From Acidobacteriaceae bacterium KBS 146 (GTDB taxonomy: Bacteria; Acidobacteriota; Terriglobia; Terriglobales; Acidobacteriaceae), in the NCBI GenBank assembly GCA_000688615.1, contig JHVA01000001.1, positions 558,001-622,000 on the forward strand: a stretch of 64,000 nucleotides of DNA, written 5' to 3'. The notes under the pieces were generated by a model that saw only the letters and a list, made by a program, of their open reading frames with translations, was not told where the DNA came from and ran no database searches. Every line of letters starts with the position of its first letter. Position 1 is the stretch's first letter. This document shows positions 42,033-50,842 of the stretch, piece by piece. Both the position numbers and the translations under genes were made by a program.

Positions 42033-44429
42033 CTATTGGTTTCCGCCCTGAGACGATCCGCCGCTTCCTCCGCGGCGTCCGCCACCACCACGACGACGAC
42101 GGCCACCCGGACGTCGCTGGCCAGATGGCGCGCCCTGCCCTGCTGGCCGCTGACCTTCCTGTGGAGCAGCATCGGTGTCGGCGCGATTGAAGTTAGGCTC
42201 ATCATCCCCTTCTTCTTCGCCCTCATCGAAGTCTTCGTCCTCCTCGATTCCCTCCGGCTCTGTAGCCTGGGCTTGAGGCGAACGTCCGCGCCCTTCGGCA
42301 TCGCCGTTCTGAGAAGCAAGATCCGGTAAACCAAGCTTGGCCCGCTGCTCACGCAACACTGCTTTGCGGGAAAGCTTAATTCGATTTCCTTCGATTGCCA
42401 GGACTTTAACCAAAATCTGGTCGCCCTCGCGGAGTTCGTCTTTCACATCCTTGACGCGATGTTCCGCGATCTCCGAGACGTGCAACAGACCATCGGTGCC
42501 GGGAAAGATTTCGACGAACGCGCCAAACTCCGCGATCCTGACAACCTTACCCAGATATGTCTTACCTACCTCAGGCACTGCCGTTAGATCGCTGATCATC
42601 TGAATCGCGCGTTCCAAGCCGTCGGGATCGCTCGAAGCTACGTTCACCCGCCCGGAATCGTCCACGTCGATCTTCACGCCCGTTGCGTCGATGATTCCGC
42701 GAATCACCTTGCCGCCCGGTCCAATCAGATCGCGGATCTTGTCCGTCGGAATCTGCATGCTGTGGATGCGGGGTGCAAACTTCGACTTCTCTTGGTTTGC
42801 ACCAGCAATCACACCGTCCATCTTGTCAAGCAGGAACAGCCGTCCACGACGTGCCTGCTCTAGGGCTTCACGCATAATTTGCGGCGTGATTCCCATGATC
42901 TTGATGTCCATCTGCAGAGCTGTGATTCCGGTCCTCGTTCCGGCTACCTTGAAGTCCATATCGCCGTAGTGATCTTCCGCTCCGGCAATATCGGTAAGGA
43001 TGGCGTACTTGTCATCCTCCTTCACAAGTCCCATAGCTACTCCCGCCACAGCTCCCTTCAGAGCAATGCCAGCCTGCATCAGCGAGAGCGACGCACCGCA
43101 GACCGTCGCCATCGAGGACGATCCATTGGATTCCAGAATGTCAGAGACAACGCGGAGCGTGTAAGGAGATTGGTCTTCCCCTGGCAGGACTGCCTCGATC
43201 GCACGGGAAGCCAGCGCTCCGTGGCCAATCTCGCGACGTCCCACGCCGGACATTCTGCCCACTTCACCGACCGAGAACGGGGGGAAGTTGTAGTGCAGCA
43301 TGAAGCGCTTCTTAATCTCGCCTTCGTAGCTCTCCAGGCGCTGTGCATCGTCGGTAGTTCCCAACGTCGCTGAAACGAGAGCCTGGGTTTCTCCACGTGT
43401 GAAGAGCGCCGAACCGTGCACCCGAGGAAGGACGCCTACCTCAATCGAAATCTCACGAATCTCATCGAATGCACGATGATCCGGGCGGATTCGGTCATTC
43501 AATACCTGCTCGCGGAAGATATTCTCGCGCAACAGTTCGTAATACTTGCTGAGTTTCTTGGCGCCGTCCGCGTCACCTTCCGGAATCTCGCGCTTCAGTT
43601 CGTCCTTGATCTCCTTGACCTTGGCATAGCTCTCAGCTTTGGGATATTTCTTCGTATTGAGTGCATCTGCAAGGCGACCGCCGATCTTCGCCTTCAGAGC
43701 ATTCAGGTACTCCGTGTCGGTTTCAACAGCGGTTACAAGACGCTTTTGCTTGCCGGCGCGAGAGACGAGGTCTTCAATCGCAGCGCAGATCTTCTTGATC
43801 TCACCGTGCGCAAACTCAATTGCATCCACCACACGCTCTTCGGGAATCTCTTTCGCACCCGATTCGATCATCACGATTCCGTCTTTGGTTCCGACAACCA
43901 TGATGTTGAGCGCGCTCTTCTCACGCTCTGCATAGGTCGGATTGACGATGAACTGATCCTCTACGATGCCGATACGAACCGCCCCCACCGGACCGTGGAA
44001 GGGGACGTCGCTCAAGGCCAGCGCACAGCTAGCGCCGTTGATGCCGAGCACGTCTGGATCATTCTCTTTATCTGCGGAATAAACGAAGGCTACAACCTGG
44101 GTCTCGTTGCGGAAAGCTTCAGGAAAGAGAGGACGGATGGGCCGATCAATCTGACGGCTCGTCAAAATCTCTTTTTCGCTCGGACGCCCTTCCCGTTTGA
44201 TAAAGCCACCGGGGATGCGTCCTCCGGCATAGGTAAATTCACGATATTCGACTGTCAAAGGAAAGAAGTCGATGCCTTCCTTCGGATCGGGAGCCGCAAC
44301 GGCTGTCGCCAGCACAACGTTGTCTCCGCTTGAGGTCAGCGCAGCCCCAGATGCCTGCTTGGCCATGCGCCCCGTCTCAAATTTAATCTGCTTGCCGCCA
44401 GCAAGCTCTACGATTACGTCCTGCTTCAT
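42033..44429 (-). CDS. pnp: Polyribonucleotide nucleotidyltransferase (PNPase)
   Basis: 798 residues, a phosphorolytic 3'-5' exoribonuclease of the RNA degradosome type. Two RNase PH-like halves (starting MKQDVIVELAGGKQIKFETG, and a second half including RDLGIGHGAL-like GRREIGHGALASRAIEAVLP), then a KH domain (IRDLIGPGGKVIRGIIDATG, about 575-620) and S1 domain (GKTYLGKVVRIAEFGAFVEI, about 640-700). The tail is acidic and then Gly/Arg-rich (from about 730), longer than in E. coli, a frequent trait of acidobacterial PNPases. Preceded by rpsO with a structured leader. A-G-rich ribosome site upstream of ATG. Confidence 0.97.
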   Translation of the reverse strand: MKQDVIVELAGGKQIKFETGRMAKQASGAALTSSGDNVVLATAVAAPDPKEGIDFFPLTVEYREFTYAGGRIPGGFIKREGRPSEKEILTSRQIDRPIRPLFPEAFRNETQVVAFVYSADKENDPDVLGINGASCALALSDVPFHGPVGAVRIGIVEDQFIVNPTYAEREKSALNIMVVGTKDGIVMIESGAKEIPEERVVDAIEFAHGEIKKICAAIEDLVSRAGKQKRLVTAVETDTEYLNALKAKIGGRLADALNTKKYPKAESYAKVKEIKDELKREIPEGDADGAKKLSKYYELLRENIFREQVLNDRIRPDHRAFDEIREISIEVGVLPRVHGSALFTRGETQALVSATLGTTDDAQRLESYEGEIKKRFMLHYNFPPFSVGEVGRMSGVGRREIGHGALASRAIEAVLPGEDQSPYTLRVVSDILESNGSSSMATVCGASLSLMQAGIALKGAVAGVAMGLVKEDDKYAILTDIAGAEDHYGDMDFKVAGTRTGITALQMDIKIMGITPQIMREALEQARRGRLFLLDKMDGVIAGANQEKSKFAPRIHSMQIPTDKIRDLIGPGGKVIRGIIDATGVKIDVDDSGRVNVASSDPDGLERAIQMISDLTAVPEVGKTYLGKVVRIAEFGAFVEIFPGTDGLLHVSEIAEHRVKDVKDELREGDQILVKVLAIEGNRIKLSRKAVLREQRAKLGLPDLASQNGDAEGRGRSPQAQATEPEGIEEDEDFDEGEEEGDDEPNFNRADTDAAPQEGQRPAGQGAPSGQRRPGGRRRRGGGGRRGGSGGSSQGGNQ

Positions 44430-44757
44430 AGTCTGCTCTCTCTTTTCTCACTTCTATCAATAAACGTTGGAACTTGGATTTCGCGTCAACCACTTGCTTT
44501 GGGCGCGAAAAGGTGCAGCTTGCCTTCGGTCTCGTCAGACCGCCTGCATGCTGCACTCTCTGGGATGATTTATGGGATAGCTCTGCCCGGCCGACTTTCC
44601 GTCTCCAGCCTTCATGGCAACTTGAACGTTTGCCGCGAGTGCCATCGTTACCGGCTCCCGCCGCGCAGCGTTCTTTGTGCCTGCACAAAACCTGCCGCCG
44701 GAGTAAAACGGGCTGAGCGTGCTTCCATGGTTTTGAATGATGTCTCCGGGAATGCGG
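44430..44757. other. rpsO-pnp intergenic leader
   Basis: 328 bases with no gene. It carries the hairpin 44513-44556 and presumably an RNA processing or attenuation region. In E. coli the same gap holds a hairpin cut by RNase III that controls pnp expression; the same role here is inferred. Confidence 0.6.
44513..44556 (-). other. Two-part hairpin in the pnp leader
   Basis: GTGCAGC (44513-44519) pairs with GCTGCAC (44550-44556), and an inner CGGTCT-CGTC-AGACCG (44527-44542) forms a tetraloop hairpin. It lies about 90 bases before the pnp start and fits a double-stranded RNase III-type element. No T-run, so it is not a plain terminator. Confidence 0.6.
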
Positions 44758-45024
44758 TTACTTGCGGATACCCAGTTTGCCAATCACATCGCGATAACGA
44801 TCGGCATCGCACTTCTTCAAATAATCCAGCAGGCGACGACGCTTGCTCACGAGCATGAGTAGTCCACGCCGCGATCCATGATCTTTCTTGTGAGTCTTGA
44901 AGTGATCGGTCAGCTCTCCGATGCGTTCACTCAGAATCGCGATCTGAACCTCAGGACTGCCCGTGTCGGAATCGTGGGTGCGAAACTTCGCAATAATATC
45001 TGTCTTCTTAGCAGGTGCTAGCAC
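44758..45024 (-). CDS. rpsO: 30S ribosomal protein S15
   Basis: 88 residues. Starting at GTG 45024 the protein begins [20 protein letters not shown] and contains the S15 core ([40 protein letters not shown]) that binds 16S rRNA and nucleates the platform of the small subunit. Family length is matched only with this GTG. A longer frame upstream (30 residues) is not needed. AGGAG lies 12 bases before GTG, a little far. rpsO-pnp order is conserved in many bacteria. Confidence 0.95.
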   Translation of the reverse strand: MLAPAKKTDIIAKFRTHDSDTGSPEVQIAILSERIGELTDHFKTHKKDHGSRRGLLMLVSKRRRLLDYLKKCDADRYRDVIGKLGIRK

Positions 45025-45149
45025 AGCTTTCGTATACTCCTGATCTTCTAGTCCACTCTTAGTGTCCCGATAAGGATAGCACTGCCTCATCACAGGAGCA
45101 ATGAGGCGACTCACCTAAAGTGTCTGCACTCAGGAGTCTTTAGAACGTT

Positions 45150-45380
45150 TCAACGCTCTCGCGGTTCTTCTGCATAGCCTCGCATCTCGCCCAGCCATTG
45201 CGAAAACCGTAACACTTGGCCACGTTCGCCCCACATCAGCTCCCAGAAGTCCTTTGCCTTCAGTGAATCGGCCTTCTTCCCCGAATAGGTCTCCAACCGC
45301 CAGCGCAGGTAAGGACTGCGCCACGGTCTCAGCCGATATCCATGAGTCGCTTTCCACAGAAACTGTATGCCAGCCACCAT
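45150..45380 (-). CDS. Small conserved hypothetical protein
   Basis: About 76 residues, basic and rich in Trp/Arg: GYRLRPWRSPYLRWRLETYS, then LKAKDFWELMWGERGQVLRF and a Glu/Arg tail. Pattern and composition recall short acidobacterial proteins that I recognise only loosely, and no domain can be assigned. The start is not supported by a site; ATG 45380 is the best. Divergent from the DinB-like gene and upstream of rpsO in the same direction. Confidence 0.55.
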   Translation of the reverse strand: MVAGIQFLWKATHGYRLRPWRSPYLRWRLETYSGKKADSLKAKDFWELMWGERGQVLRFSQWLGEMRGYAEEPRER

Positions 45381-45420
45381 TCTTCCAGTGTACCTTTGGC
45401 AAAACATCCAATGTCCGAGT

Positions 45421-45957
45421 ATGCATCCCACTCTCCAACAGCTGGTAAGCGAACTTAGTGGCCCTCTCCGCGGCCTGACTTATGCACAAATCCTCCAGAC
45501 TCCCAGAGAAGATGCAGGCCGATGGAACATCCATCAGATCGTCGAACATCTTCGGCTGACTTACTCCTCAACTGCGGAATCGATGCGAATTCGCCTCGAA
45601 AAAGCGAGACCTACTCGTTCCAGGACGACTCCGTCTCAACTCCTTGCCCGTCTTGTCGTCCTCCGGTTCGGACTTATGCCCGGCCGGCGCGAAGCTCCGC
45701 CCGGTGTCACACCGTCTGGCGCGACACCGGAACCTTCCCTTACAGGCGATCATTTGATTGCTATGGTCTCAGGAAGCCTCAATGCCATGGACACCGCGCT
45801 GGTGCAGGCCGAGGCCCTATTCGGCTCCGCTGCACCTTGTGATTCTCACTTCGCGCTCGGCCCCTTGAGCGTCTCGCAGTGGCGGCGTTTTCACCTTGTC
45901 CACGGGCGTCACCATATCGGTCAGATCCTTGCCATCCGCCACTCCTGCCGCGACTAG
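45421..45957 (+). CDS. DinB-family putative metalloenzyme
   Basis: 178 residues of a four-helix DinB/DUF1569 fold. The N-terminal helix carries WNIHQIVEHLRLTY (metal His H-x-x-x-x-H type) and the C-terminal helix WRRFHLVHGRHHIGQILAIR supplies the third His group. Such proteins include thiol-dependent transferases (bacillithiol or mycothiol type), with the reaction unknown here. ATG 45421 is preferred. Its stop overlaps the convergent hypothetical gene by 4 bases. Confidence 0.8.
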   Translation: MHPTLQQLVSELSGPLRGLTYAQILQTPREDAGRWNIHQIVEHLRLTYSSTAESMRIRLEKARPTRSRTTPSQLLARLVVLRFGLMPGRREAPPGVTPSGATPEPSLTGDHLIAMVSGSLNAMDTALVQAEALFGSAAPCDSHFALGPLSVSQWRRFHLVHGRHHIGQILAIRHSCRD

Positions 45958-46370
45958 GCCTCTTCTACGTCGTCCAGATCTTCCGCAACCCGTACAAAGC
46001 GTCGAATATATTTGAGGGGTTCTTCCGATACGGCCATCTCACGCAGGTGATAGCGCCACACATCTTCCCGGGCACTACGGCGGGTATAAGCTTTACGAGT
46101 CACTACCCGCACACTTCCATCCGACATCGCACGTGAAAATGTCTGCGTGGGTACTTGAAACGTAATCAATTCACCGGCCTTCCAGAAATTTTGAGCAAAC
46201 TCATGGGAGAACAGCAACGCATAGTATCGCCGTTCCCCAGCCAACAGCTCCAGGGCATCCTGTGCGCTTATCCAGGGCCGTCCAATTCGCGAGACATACC
46301 ACTTTTTGAAGGGAAATCCATTCTCTCTCGCCTGCCCCACGAGCACCTGCAGCAACTCAAAGCGTGTCAT
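45954..46370 (-). CDS. Hypothetical protein, basic and globular
   Basis: 138 residues with no recognised domain. It has ELLQVLVGQARENGFPFKKW at the N-terminus, a Trp/Tyr-rich middle (GRPWISAQDALELLAGERRY) and a Glu/Asp tail (VRVAEDLDDVEEA). No signal peptide or membrane segment is seen, so it is likely cytoplasmic. Divergent from the TPR gene (70 bases). Probably a real gene by length and composition only. Confidence 0.6.
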   Translation of the reverse strand: MTRFELLQVLVGQARENGFPFKKWYVSRIGRPWISAQDALELLAGERRYYALLFSHEFAQNFWKAGELITFQVPTQTFSRAMSDGSVRVVTRKAYTRRSAREDVWRYHLREMAVSEEPLKYIRRFVRVAEDLDDVEEA

Positions 46371-46440
46371 GCAGTTCCTTCCGTCTCGATAGAAATCTCA
46401 ATCGCCACCGTCTTTTCGGCGACAACGTTATAGTCTACGG

Positions 46441-47775
46441 ATGTCGTCGTCTAAACAGCAGATGCGTTTACTTATCGGTTCTGAAAACTCCATCATGCAG
46501 GCAAATTGTCCAGCGCTCCCGGCAACCGTCGACGATACCCCACGGCTGCTCCCCAACCAGGGTCGCTTCATCCTTCTCGGCATCTTACTGCTTCTCTGCT
46601 CGTTGATGACCACGAGCGCAGTCTTCGCCCAGCCGTCGAAACTTCATACCGATCCGCTCAACCTTTCGCCTGAGGTTCGCGAAGCCCACACATTCTTTTA
46701 TAACCTTGATTACGACGCCGCTCTCTCCCATTTTGAAGCCGTCCAGCGGGCCAATCCGCAGAATCCGATGGCGACCAACTACATCCTGATGACTCTCATC
46801 TTCCGTGAACTCTACCATCAGGATTTGCTCGACACGACCTACTACGCACACGACTCCTTTCTCTCATCCAAACGCGATGTTCCTGTTCCTCAGGCCACGC
46901 GGGACCGCATTGAACAGCTCACGAACGCTGCCATCAATCTGGCGGATCAGCAGGTTAAAGCAAACCCCAACAACGCCAATGCATACTTCGCCCGTGGCTA
47001 CGCTCGTGGAATGCATGCAGCCTTCATCACTCTCGCTGATCACAGTTTCGTCAGCGCAGCCCGGCAGGGCCTGGCCTCACGTCAGGACAGCGAGCAGTCT
47101 CTGCGCATCGATCCCGATTACGCTGATGCGAAGATGGCCGTCGGCATCCAGCAGTTTGCCGTGGCTTCCCTTCCTCGCATTCTTCGCATCATGATTGGAA
47201 TCACCGGAGTCACCGGCAACAAAGAAAAAGGACTCGATCTCCTCCGCCAGTGCGCCGCACAAGGTGTCGTCAATCGCATCGAGTGCCGCACGGCCCTGTC
47301 GCTTTTCCTGCGTCACGACGGTCGCTATCCCGAAGCCCTCGCTGTCCAGCACGGCCTCGCAGCTGAGTTTCCCCGCGACTATCTCTTCCGCCTCGAAGAA
47401 GCAAATCTCACCAAGGATAAAGGCGACGGTCCCGGCGCTATCGCAGCCTATAAGCGTATCCTCGACGAGGCGCGAACCCCGGGCTTCTTTGTCGATCCCC
47501 GGTTGCAGATGACCTACTTCGGCCTCGCCGATACCCAGCGCGGCCAGAACCTCATCGCCGATGCAGCTCACAATTACCTGAATGCCGCCGCCCAGCCAAA
47601 GTGCAGCGAATGGCTCAAACGTCGTGCCCAGCTTAACGCCGGTCAGATGTTCGATCTCCTCCATCAGCGCGACAAGGCCGTCCAACAATACAAAGAGGCC
47701 TCCGCCGGAGGAGGCGATCAGTCTCAGGCCGATCTTGCTCGTAAATATCTCAAAACTCCCTATTCCGGGACGTAA
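46441..47775 (+). CDS. TPR-repeat exported or membrane-anchored protein
   Basis: Up to 444 residues. A hydrophobic segment (GRFILLGILLLLCSLMTTSA) ends in a cleavage-like AVFAQ. The rest is all helix with TPR-like repeats (NNANAYFARGYARGMHAAFI; SLRIDPDYADAKMAVG; PGAIAAYKRILDE; DKAVQQYKEASAGGGDQ). It is a scaffold for protein interactions, probably periplasmic. Start is uncertain among ATG 46441, 46462 and 46495, none with a clear site; the signal is better placed from the later ATG. Confidence 0.72.
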   Translation: MSSSKQQMRLLIGSENSIMQANCPALPATVDDTPRLLPNQGRFILLGILLLLCSLMTTSAVFAQPSKLHTDPLNLSPEVREAHTFFYNLDYDAALSHFEAVQRANPQNPMATNYILMTLIFRELYHQDLLDTTYYAHDSFLSSKRDVPVPQATRDRIEQLTNAAINLADQQVKANPNNANAYFARGYARGMHAAFITLADHSFVSAARQGLASRQDSEQSLRIDPDYADAKMAVGIQQFAVASLPRILRIMIGITGVTGNKEKGLDLLRQCAAQGVVNRIECRTALSLFLRHDGRYPEALAVQHGLAAEFPRDYLFRLEEANLTKDKGDGPGAIAAYKRILDEARTPGFFVDPRLQMTYFGLADTQRGQNLIADAAHNYLNAAAQPKCSEWLKRRAQLNAGQMFDLLHQRDKAVQQYKEASAGGGDQSQADLARKYLKTPYSGT

Positions 47776-48016
47776 GGACGCCGAAATACTCTTCGGAATC
47801 AACCGAAAACGTCCATCCAGAGATGGGCGCAGATAGGCACCCAGATTTGAGATCCCGGTTGTTGTTCTCAGACCCACGGATTCAGTTGGCCGAACCGCCC
47901 GCGCAATAATCCGGAACCGCACCCTTCTTGAGTGCGTATCACTCAACAGAAGGGCGAGCCGCTACACGACGCTCCCCTCGGTTGTGTAAAAATAGGATTC
48001 TCCCGGAGAAACTCGT

Positions 48017-48319
48017 ATGTTCTGTTCACGTTGTGGATCGAAGCTGGAACCGACCTCACGTTTCTGCTCCTCCTGCGGAGCCCCGGTCGCGATGGAGTCT
48101 CCCTCCTATCCTCCGCCTTTTGCCACAGGACAGCTGTTGCGTCCGCGCAACAATCGTATGATCGCTGGGGTTTGTGCTGCCTTCGCTCAGCGCTATCAGT
48201 GGGATGTGACGATTGTCCGTATCATCACAGCTTTAATCTGCCTCAGTGGTGCCGGAGCGCTCGCTTACCTCATCGCGTGGATCATCATTCCCGAAGAACC
48301 CTACGCACTTCCTACCTAA
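48017..48319 (+). CDS. Zinc-ribbon plus PspC-domain membrane protein
   Basis: 100 residues. An N-terminal zinc ribbon (CSRCGSKLEPTSRFCSSCG, CxxC pairs at about 3-6 and 17-20) is joined to a PspC domain (RNNRMIAGVCAAFAQRYQWD then helix LICLSGAGALAYLIAWIIIP). PspC-type proteins are small inner-membrane stress proteins of the phage-shock system. GGAGAA is 6 bases before the ATG. Upstream of lysA, 77 bases away. Confidence 0.87.
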   Translation: MFCSRCGSKLEPTSRFCSSCGAPVAMESPSYPPPFATGQLLRPRNNRMIAGVCAAFAQRYQWDVTIVRIITALICLSGAGALAYLIAWIIIPEEPYALPT

Positions 48320-48396
48320 CTATCTATCCGTCACCCATACTGCCAAGAACTATCCACGCAGCCAGAAGCGACCAAGAAAGAGAGAGCATTCCCGTT

Positions 48397-49692
48397 TTGA
48401 AAAAGAAGATCGCCGCAGCCACAGCGACCGTAGCCTCCCGCCCCTTTGTCTACCGCAATCGTGTCCTTCACTGCGATCACGTCAGCCTCAACGCTCTCGC
48501 TGAGGGCTATGGCACGCCTCTCTACATTTACTCGGCCAGTCAAATCTCCGAACGCTTCCAGCTCTTTCAGACGGCATTCGCCTCCCGCCCCCATACTGTC
48601 TGCTACGCCGTCAAAGCCAATTCTTCGCTTGCCATTCTCCGCCTTCTAGGCCGGCTGGGCGCGGGATTCGACATCGTCTCTGGTGGAGAACTCGAGCGCG
48701 TCCGGCGGGCTCATAAACCCGCGCTCAGGAAAGTTGTCTTCTCTGGTGTAGGCAAGCAGGCCTGGGAGATCGATGCCGCTCTCAAAGCCGATATTCTTCA
48801 GTTCAATGTCGAATCTGTGCAGGAGCTCGATCTTCTTGCTGCACGAGCGCAAAAACTAGGCATTCGCGCCCGCTTCGCTCTTCGTGTCAACCCTGACGTC
48901 TTTGCCGAAACCCATCCCTACATCTCCACTGGGCTCAGCGAACATAAATTCGGCATCGACATTAAGGTGGCCCGTGCCATCTACCGTCGTGCTACAAAGT
49001 CCAAATGGCTCGAGCCCTATGGAGTATCCGTCCATATCGGTTCCCAGATTCGCAAGGTCGATCCCTTCGCCGCGGCCTTGGCGCGCGTTACGGAACTCGT
49101 CTCTCAGCTGCGTCGCGACGGCCACGACATTCGCACTATCGATGCGGGCGGTGGTCTGGGCATTGACTATTCCGACGCTCCTTTTGATGCCCCCCATCAG
49201 GTAGACCGCTACGCAGCGGCTCTCGGCAAGGGACTCGCGAACGAAACCGCCCACATTCTTCTCGAGCCCGGCCGTTTCCTCGTTGCGCAGGCCGGAGCCC
49301 TGTTGACTCAGGTGCTTGGAGTTAAAAAGAACGGTTCCAAAACCTTCATCATTACCGACGCCGCCATGAACGACCTGATCCGGCCGGCGCTCTACCACGC
49401 TCACCACGAGATCGTCCCTGTCCGCCAACCCACAGGAAAAGCCGTTATCACTGCCGATATCGTCGGACCGGTCTGCGAATCCGGCGACTTTTTCGCTCGC
49501 GATCGGGCCATCGCTCAGGTCAAGCCCGGCGATCTGGTCGCATTGCTTGACGCTGGGGCCTATGGCATGACCCAGGCATCCAACTACAACTCGCGTCCAC
49601 GTCCTGCCGAGGTACTTATCGAAGGAACGAAGACAATCCTCACCCGCCGCAGGGAAACGATCCGCGATCTGATGACAACAGAAATTCTCTAA
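48397..49692 (+). CDS. lysA: Diaminopimelate decarboxylase
   Basis: About 431 residues. Catalyses the final step of lysine synthesis, meso-diaminopimelate to lysine, with PLP bound to Lys in YAVKANSSLAIL. The second-domain motif IDAGGGLGIDY and PLP-phosphate-binding LEPGRFLVA, and the CESGDFFARD element, are all visible. A TTG start at 48397 (LKKKIAAATATV) is chosen, since an upstream frame continues into the PspC gene in another frame and has no homology. The ribosome site (GAGAGAG) is moderate. A clear hairpin terminator follows. Confidence 0.94.
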   Translation: MKKKIAAATATVASRPFVYRNRVLHCDHVSLNALAEGYGTPLYIYSASQISERFQLFQTAFASRPHTVCYAVKANSSLAILRLLGRLGAGFDIVSGGELERVRRAHKPALRKVVFSGVGKQAWEIDAALKADILQFNVESVQELDLLAARAQKLGIRARFALRVNPDVFAETHPYISTGLSEHKFGIDIKVARAIYRRATKSKWLEPYGVSVHIGSQIRKVDPFAAALARVTELVSQLRRDGHDIRTIDAGGGLGIDYSDAPFDAPHQVDRYAAALGKGLANETAHILLEPGRFLVAQAGALLTQVLGVKKNGSKTFIITDAAMNDLIRPALYHAHHEIVPVRQPTGKAVITADIVGPVCESGDFFARDRAIAQVKPGDLVALLDAGAYGMTQASNYNSRPRPAEVLIEGTKTILTRRRETIRDLMTTEIL

Positions 49693-49748
49693 CGGGACGG
49701 ACTGTTTAATCTGGCTGGAAAAGCCTCAGGGCGCCGGAGACGATCCTC

Positions 49749-49785
49749 GGGCCATCAGCACACCAACTGATGGCCCGCAGATTTT
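49749..49785 (+). terminator. Rho-independent terminator of lysA
   Basis: GGGCCATCAG (49749-49758) pairs perfectly with CTGATGGCCC (49767-49776) around an 8-base loop, followed after a few bases by ATTTT. Confidence 0.75.
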
Positions 49786-49867
49786 CCGGAAAGAGATGTC
49801 GCCAATAGACACTTTGAACCGGTACACTCCTAGTGTTTTGAAACGTCTCAATTAAGGTCTGAAAGTC

Positions 49868-50779
49868 ATGCCAATATCGAGAAATCATCTTCACTCCGTT
49901 CTGTCACTGGTCTCCTCCTTGGGCGCCATCGCGTTTCTGGGAGTTTCCCAACCAGCGCTCTACGGACAGGTCGTGCCACCCGCCCTTGTTTCCCCACCGG
50001 CGCGGCCTGCCGTCGTCGGATCAAATGGCGAAAAGCTTCCGGGAATGCCGAAGTTCCACGATCCGGCCCCCTATGACATCGATAAACACACCGGCTACAA
50101 GCAGATCTTCGACGGCAAGACCTTCAACGGCTGGGATGCAGACACAAGCATCTGGCGCGTGGAAGACGGCGTGATGATTGGGGAGACGCTGGAAGGAAAA
50201 CCAAAGGGCAATAACTACATCGTCTATCGCGGCGATAAAACCCGTGATTTCGATCTGAAGTTGCAGATGAAGATCGAGAAAGGTGGCGGTGGCGGAATTC
50301 AGTATCGCAGCGTTACCGGCGAACCGTGGACACGTCCACAGCCGAAAGGCCTTCCCCCATATGACCTGAAGTTCATGATGACGGGACCGCAAGCGGACTT
50401 CTGGTTCCCTGTCACCGCAACCTCCGCTGGTCATACAGGACAGTGGTATTCAGAGAACACGATGCAGGGCATTCTTGCCTACCGCGGACAGGTGACGCAG
50501 GCACTCCCCGGACAGCCAAACCGCCTTGTCGCTAATATTCGTGACAAGCAGGCTCTGGGTGGCTACGTCAAAGTTAACGAATGGAACGATTACGAGATCA
50601 TCGCTCGCGGTGGCGTCATGATGCACATCATGAATGGCCAGCTGATGGCGGTCTTCATCGATGACAATAAAGATTCTGTTAACAACCAGCCGGGACTGAT
50701 CGGTTTCGAGATCGAGAGCCAGCCATCCAAAATCTCGGTCCGCGATATCTGGCTTCGAAAGTTCGACCAAAACCAGTAA
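49868..50779 (+). CDS. Exported DUF1080 (3-keto-disaccharide hydrolase-like) protein
   Basis: 303 residues with signal peptide (SLVSSLGAIAFLGVSQPALY). The DUF1080 jelly-roll spans about 70-300 (GYKQIFDGKTFNGWDADTSI, WRVEDGVMIGE, GGGGGIQYRSV, GLIGFEIESQPSKISVRDIW). Members studied so far act on 3-keto-glycosides in the periplasm or bind glycans. It stands alone; a second DUF1080 protein is at 22353. Substrate unknown. Confidence 0.85.
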   Translation: MPISRNHLHSVLSLVSSLGAIAFLGVSQPALYGQVVPPALVSPPARPAVVGSNGEKLPGMPKFHDPAPYDIDKHTGYKQIFDGKTFNGWDADTSIWRVEDGVMIGETLEGKPKGNNYIVYRGDKTRDFDLKLQMKIEKGGGGGIQYRSVTGEPWTRPQPKGLPPYDLKFMMTGPQADFWFPVTATSAGHTGQWYSENTMQGILAYRGQVTQALPGQPNRLVANIRDKQALGGYVKVNEWNDYEIIARGGVMMHIMNGQLMAVFIDDNKDSVNNQPGLIGFEIESQPSKISVRDIWLRKFDQNQ

Positions 50780-50842
50780 GTTAGGGCTCTTCATGGTCAG
50801 TTCAATGGTTCTGGGGTAGTCTGCGAGCAAGGAGACTATCCC

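Noticed and set aside
43416..44333. Long plus-strand open frame opposite pnp
   Set aside because: It lies wholly inside pnp on the other strand, has no homology or ribosome site, and pnp is certain.
45130..45549. Alternative minus-strand frame overlapping the small hypothetical protein at 45150
   Set aside because: Its composition is poor and it overlaps the DinB-like gene start; the 45150-45380 frame looks more protein-like.
47077..47946. Minus-strand frame opposite the TPR gene
   Set aside because: Opposite-strand shadow; low-complexity translation without family features.
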